36,566 nt of DNA from Geoalkalibacter_A sp034189505 (lineage in GTDB: Bacteria > Desulfobacterota > Desulfuromonadia > Desulfuromonadales > Geoalkalibacteraceae). Numbering within the stretch: the first letter of the stretch is position 1; each line of letters begins with the position of its first letter. The stretch covers positions 1 through 36,566 of the forward strand of contig JAXHUR010000028.1 in NCBI GenBank assembly GCA_034189505.1. The letters run 5' to 3'. Made by a program: the position numbers and the translations under genes. A model generated the notes under the pieces. The model made no database searches. It saw only the letters and a list, made by a program, of their open reading frames with translations, and was not told the DNA's origin. Below are positions 33,261 to 36,566 of this stretch, piece by piece.

Positions 33261-34457
33261 TCAGGCCAGCTCAACCTCGGGCAGATCGTCCAGCCAGCCG
33301 CCGTTATCGGTCAGCTGCCGGATCAGCATGCGAGACGCCTCTTCGGGATGCTCCGAACGGGCATGAATCTGCTTCAGGATCAGCTTGTCGTCGACACGAC
33401 CGCAGATTTCGAGCTTGCCGATATCATGCCCGATGATGAACTTGAAACGCTTGGCGTGGCCGTCCATCTGCTGCCGCGCCCGATCGACGATATCGACCCC
33501 CTCTTTCAGGGGCACCTGGAAATGGTGCCGCACGCGCGACACCGGCATGCACTGGTACAGATAGTAGGGATTGATGCCGATGCGCACCAGCTCGTTCATC
33601 AGTTCGGTGAGGGTTTCGGCATCGTCGTTGACGCCGCGCAGAAAAACGGCCTGATTGTGGACATTGAGGCCGGCCTCGCGCAGATTGAGGACTGCCTGGG
33701 TCGCTTCGGGGGTGATTTCGCGCGGATGGTTGAAGTGGGTCGGTACAAAAAGGGTCTTGTCCCGGTTGAAACGGCGCAGTACATCAAGCAGCTCCGGCTC
33801 GAAAAACCGCATGGGATAGACCACCGGCGCCCGGGATCCCAACCGCATGTAATTGAGGTGCGGAATATCCTTGAGTGACTCCAGCATCGCTTCGATGACG
33901 TCGGTGGGCAGCAGAAACGGGTCGCCCCCGGAGATTACGACGTTGGAGATCTCCGGATGGTCGACGATGTATTTGGACGCTTCCTGAAAATTTCTGACGG
34001 TCTGATCATTCGACAGCCCCACCATGCGCTTGCGAAAACAGTGGCGGCAGTACATGGCGCAATATTCCGTCGCCACCACAAGAGCGGTATAGCTGTATTT
34101 GTGCAGGATCCCGTTGCCCTTGTCGTGCTTGTCATCACCATAGGGATCCTTTGTGGTGTCTCCCATGGCGCCAACCACGATCAACTCCCCGGAGCCCGGC
34201 ACGCACATCTTGCGTATGGGGTCGTTGGGGTCGTCCGGCCTGATCAGGCTGAGATAGTAGCGTGGAATGTTCATGGGGTGCACGGCGACGATCTGTTCGA
34301 GATCGGCTTTTTCGCGCGCGCTCAGTGGAAAATACTTTTCAAGCTGGGCGGGGGTGGTGACATTGTTTTTCAATTCCGCTTTCCAGTCGAGCCGGGCCCA
34401 TTGCGACGAGAGATCGCCGGTAGGACCACGCTGTTCGGTTCGGCCTGCGGTGTCCAT
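33261..34457 (-). CDS. KamA-family radical SAM protein (lysine 2,3-aminomutase-like)
   Basis: A 398-aa enzyme. The radical SAM cluster motif is CAMYCRHC (Cys133, Cys137, Cys140), followed by FRKRMVGLS, ISGGDPFLLPT (SAM-binding GGDP), LGSRAPVVYP, FVPTHFNHPREI, AVFLRGVNDD and PYYLYQCMPV, all typical of KamA/EpmB relatives. The PGGGGK motif holding the pyridoxal-phosphate lysine in true lysine 2,3-aminomutases is absent; IIGHDIGKLEI occupies that place and its Lys may take the role. The substrate is therefore open. The start at 34457 has AGAGGAGA 4 bases upstream. No beta-lysine acetyltransferase gene is adjacent. Confidence 0.92.
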   Translation of the reverse strand: MDTAGRTEQRGPTGDLSSQWARLDWKAELKNNVTTPAQLEKYFPLSAREKADLEQIVAVHPMNIPRYYLSLIRPDDPNDPIRKMCVPGSGELIVVGAMGDTTKDPYGDDKHDKGNGILHKYSYTALVVATEYCAMYCRHCFRKRMVGLSNDQTVRNFQEASKYIVDHPEISNVVISGGDPFLLPTDVIEAMLESLKDIPHLNYMRLGSRAPVVYPMRFFEPELLDVLRRFNRDKTLFVPTHFNHPREITPEATQAVLNLREAGLNVHNQAVFLRGVNDDAETLTELMNELVRIGINPYYLYQCMPVSRVRHHFQVPLKEGVDIVDRARQQMDGHAKRFKFIIGHDIGKLEICGRVDDKLILKQIHARSEHPEEASRMLIRQLTDNGGWLDDLPEVELA

Positions 34458-34543
34458 GATTCTCCTCTTGCTGAAGGTTGCAGAAATCATTGCACTCCCC
34501 GGCCTTTCCCTGCGAGGGTACAATGGTTTGAAAGATCAAATAA

Positions 34544-34698
34544 GATGCTTTCGCAAAAAAGCATCAATGTCGATGGCTAAGCAAAAAGCGCCAAATGCAA
34601 GGCGCGCGATTGTCGAGCAATGAGGCGTACTTACGTACGTCGAAGCAGCGAGAGCAATTGCAGCAACGCAGCAGTTGGTGAGTTTTTGCGACGCCATC
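34544..34698 (+). mobile_element. MITE-like 155-bp repeat, copy 3 (complete)
   Basis: The same 155 bp as 26528-26682, same orientation, no difference seen by eye. It is flanked by AAATAA on both sides (34538-34543 and 34699-34704), or CAAATAA counting the shared C, different from the duplication at the other copy. That the flanks differ while the element is constant marks its ends as transposition boundaries. It sits between the KamA-family gene and the glycosyltransferase gene, 86 bases upstream of the former. Confidence 0.85.
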
Positions 34699-34782
34699 AA
34701 ATAAGGCGTCATTGTAAACATGGACCGACCGCTTGAGTCAAATCGAAGGAAACAGGCGGGGGTCAGCAGGGTAAACGCGGGC

Positions 34783-35787
34783 TCAAAGGTGCCGGAGGAA
34801 GTTCTCCAAACCATCGATCTCGGCGCTGCGCTCGACCACTGGAATGGATGAAGGGTGGGAGAGACGATCACGAAACTCGGGAGAATCGATCAATTCGAGA
34901 GAATGGCGACAGAAGCTCTTCACGTCGCCGTACAGCAGACCATTGCATCCGGGGACGACGACATCGGCATTTCCTTCAACGTCCCGTGCCAGAATGGGCA
35001 CTCCAAGCACTGTCGCCTCCATCAGCGCATTGGACAACCCTTCGGCGCGCGAGTTGTTCAATATGACATCCGCCTCCCGCATCGCAGCCGCCATCGCCTC
35101 GGGAGGGATCACTCCCAGATATCCGGCCCACGGGCGATGCGCCAGAGCCGCCTCAAACCGCCGCCCGTAGCCGCGCTCCAGCACCGGTCCGCAGAACAGC
35201 ACCCGAAAGCCTCTGCGGCAGCGCGCCACCCGATCAAACAGCCCCAGCAGCCCAAGCACTCCTTTGACCGGTCGAATCCCCGCCGGACAGAGAAAAACCA
35301 CCTCGTCCGCCCCAACCCCCTGCTTTTGCCGAAGATTATAGGAGCTGTGCCCGAGGCTGACCCCCGGTGCGAGGTAAGACAGGCGCCCGACCAGCTGGGG
35401 AGCCCGCTTCTCCAGGGCAGCAAGCCCCTGGCGGCTCTGAACGAAAATCGTCGCGGCCTGCTGCAGGACATGGTCGATAACCCCGGCCTGGGCCGGATCA
35501 TCCATGCCGAAATTAATGTCGGTTCCGGTCATCAGCACGCCAAAGGGGAGGGATCCGACAAGACCGGCTTCGAGCCAGGGGCGCCCGGACCGGTAGGCAT
35601 GCAGCAGAAGTGCGGCGTCGGCATGACGCGCCGCCTGCCGCAGACTGCGGAAATCGGTACTGTCGAGAGCAACCTCCACTAAAAAAACCTGGTGGCCGCG
35701 TGCCTCGAGTCCATCCCTGAACCGGCGGGCGCTCACCCAGTTGCCGGTCGCCGGATCCTGGCTGGGAACAACGAGAAGAATCTGCAC
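34783..35787 (-). CDS. Glycosyltransferase family 4 (group 1)
   Basis: A 334-aa GT-B-fold enzyme that transfers a sugar from a nucleotide donor. Visible marks: VQILLVVPSQDPATGNW, LVGRLSYLAPGVSLG, VVFLCPAGIRPVKGVLGLLG (the linker before the donor domain), YLGVIPPEAMAAAMREADVI, and the donor-site segment NSRAEGLSNALMEATVLGVPILARD with its E-x7-E-type pair. The start is GTG at 35787, 7 bases after TTGGAG; an ATG at 35832 has no site. It is a single gene, with no other polysaccharide genes in view. Acceptor unknown. Confidence 0.9.
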   Translation of the reverse strand: MQILLVVPSQDPATGNWVSARRFRDGLEARGHQVFLVEVALDSTDFRSLRQAARHADAALLLHAYRSGRPWLEAGLVGSLPFGVLMTGTDINFGMDDPAQAGVIDHVLQQAATIFVQSRQGLAALEKRAPQLVGRLSYLAPGVSLGHSSYNLRQKQGVGADEVVFLCPAGIRPVKGVLGLLGLFDRVARCRRGFRVLFCGPVLERGYGRRFEAALAHRPWAGYLGVIPPEAMAAAMREADVILNNSRAEGLSNALMEATVLGVPILARDVEGNADVVVPGCNGLLYGDVKSFCRHSLELIDSPEFRDRLSHPSSIPVVERSAEIDGLENFLRHL

Positions 35788-36142
35788 CTTTTTGCTCCAA
35801 AAAAATACCGAGACCGGTACGGCACTGGACATCCGGCCCGGCAGCCGATAAGCTGAAGTACCGATCGTTTACATTTCCCGCGGCACGTCGCGGGCGCGTG
35901 CACAACATCCCCGAAAGAACCAAAAGACTTTCATTACACCGACTTTCCGTGGTATGTAAACGCTATCGTGTCGGCAAGCCGGCCGAGTTTCAAGGTTCGT
36001 AGAGCCGCTGCAGCGGCTTGATAAGTTGAGATTCTTTTTGCATCTCCGCCCGCATGGGATCAGCTCTTATGGGGAGCATGGAGGTGGTGAGATGTTTTTC
36101 GGGATGGGTCGCAGACTGCCACTGTGGACTCGAGGAGGTCAA
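35788..36142. other. Intergenic region between divergent glycosyltransferase and cytochrome genes
   Basis: No gene is seen here apart from a possible upstream start of the cytochrome. It contains a 6-bp-stem hairpin at 35877-35894 (CCCGCG, loop GCACGT, CGCGGG) and a perfect 16-base palindrome AGCCGCTGCAGCGGCT at 36003-36018. I looked for, and did not find, a c-di-GMP or cGAMP riboswitch signature or a convincing promoter. Confidence 0.5.
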
Positions 36143-36566
36143 ATGAAAAATTGGGGCTGGGTCTTAGTTACGGTTTCCGTCGGATTGCTTCTTTGCTTTT
36201 CAACCGCAGCGGCGCAACAGAGCGCATCCGGGCGCCTGTTCGAGGACTGCGCCAAATGCCATGCCGACGAGACCAGAGAGGTTGCCCGGAAGGGCGGTGC
36301 CCACGGCGAATTCATCAGCTGCGACGACTGCCACTGGGTTCACCCCCAAAAAGGGGCCGAAACCGAAATCGCATCCTGCAGTGCGTGCCATGATCCCGCA
36401 GACCAGGACCACTATGCGCTGCCCCGGTGCATCGGCTGTCATTCCCCCCACGCTCCGCTGGATCTCGAATTCTCCGCTCTGACCGATGCCCGCAAGGCAT
36501 GTTCCACCTGCCATCCGGATGTCGCGACAGCCGCGAAAAAAGCTCGCGACGCCCACTCCGAACTCG
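36143..36566 (+). CDS. Multihaem c-type cytochrome, N-terminal part (cut by window edge)
   Basis: The frame is open to the right edge (141 codons). A Sec signal peptide (MKNWGWVLVTVSVGLLLCFS then TAAA) is followed by five CxxCH haem motifs: CAKCH, CDDCH, CSACH, CIGCH and CSTCH, with extra histidines that can be distal ligands (VHPQ, SPHAP, AHSE). It would be a periplasmic or outer-surface electron carrier. The number of haems in the whole protein is unknown. ATG 36143 has GAGGAGG close upstream; an in-frame ATG at 36092 has GGAGG at better spacing and would add 17 residues including two arginines. Confidence 0.9.
   Translation, partial: MKNWGWVLVTVSVGLLLCFSTAAAQQSASGRLFEDCAKCHADETREVARKGGAHGEFISCDDCHWVHPQKGAETEIASCSACHDPADQDHYALPRCIGCHSPHAPLDLEFSALTDARKACSTCHPDVATAAKKARDAHSEL

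Noticed and set aside
35900..36142. Search for a c-di-GMP or cGAMP riboswitch before the cytochrome gene
   Set aside because: Such elements occur before cytochrome genes in Geobacter-type bacteria, but the conserved core bases are not present here.

Overview
The window looks like a chromosomal segment of a GC-rich, anaerobic, cytochrome-bearing deltaproteobacterium of the Desulfuromonadales/Geobacterales type (Geobacter, Desulfuromonas, Pelobacter or Geoalkalibacter relatives). The grounds are the fused CobA-HemD protein inside a hem/c-type-cytochrome-assembly operon, a multihaem c-type cytochrome at the right edge, many two-component and sigma-54 regulators, and a KamA-family radical SAM enzyme. 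The genus is an inference. No rRNA, tRNA, CRISPR array, prophage or plasmid gene was found. It is mostly chromosomal housekeeping DNA, punctuated by small non-coding mobile-looking elements and gene remnants.

Layout. 1-340: right part of a 155-bp repeat and a probable gene remnant. 341-5780 (minus): an RCK/universal-stress-like protein, a CPA2-type cation/proton antiporter, and a response regulator with PAS, degenerate GGDEF and intact EAL domains; a 168-bp fold-back element lies between the first two. 6012-8831 (plus): a GAF-containing sigma-54 activator. 8847-8955: a 109-bp hairpin element. 9041-9475: HIT protein. 9487-18285 (minus): a long operon SIS protein > Met8-like dehydrogenase > HemX/CcsA-like membrane protein > hemA > hemC > cobA-hemD > hemB > broken DUF2270 gene > M16 peptidase, with a strong promoter at 18347-18375. 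It takes glutamyl-tRNA to uroporphyrinogen III and on to the sirohaem branch, and couples this to cytochrome c assembly.

18506-18835: thioredoxin. 18915-22123 (minus): dapF > HAD phosphatase > dtd > darP > DUF4124 protein. 22410-23250 (plus): a 72-aa unknown and a metallo-beta-lactamase-fold hydrolase. 23268-26365 (minus): prmA > rsmE > zinc-ribbon/RDD membrane protein. 26815-30820 (plus): PEP synthase regulatory protein, an OmpR/CusS-type two-component pair, an RNase Z-like hydrolase, then a strong terminator. 31098-33231 (plus): a NarX-type kinase with its regulator. 33261-34457 (minus): KamA-family enzyme. 34783-35787 (minus): glycosyltransferase. 36143-end (plus): multihaem cytochrome, cut by the window edge.

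The most unusual content is non-coding. Three near-identical copies (one cut by the edge) of a 155-bp element have imperfect terminal inverted repeats, and the two complete copies are flanked by 6-7-bp direct repeats, which makes the element a MITE-like transposable element. One copy sits between a good sigma-70 promoter and the PEP synthase regulatory gene. Two other unrelated palindromic elements (4120-4287 and 8847-8955) also lie next to genes; the first carries the stop codon of the RCK gene. I did not find a convincing new multi-gene defence or biosynthetic system.
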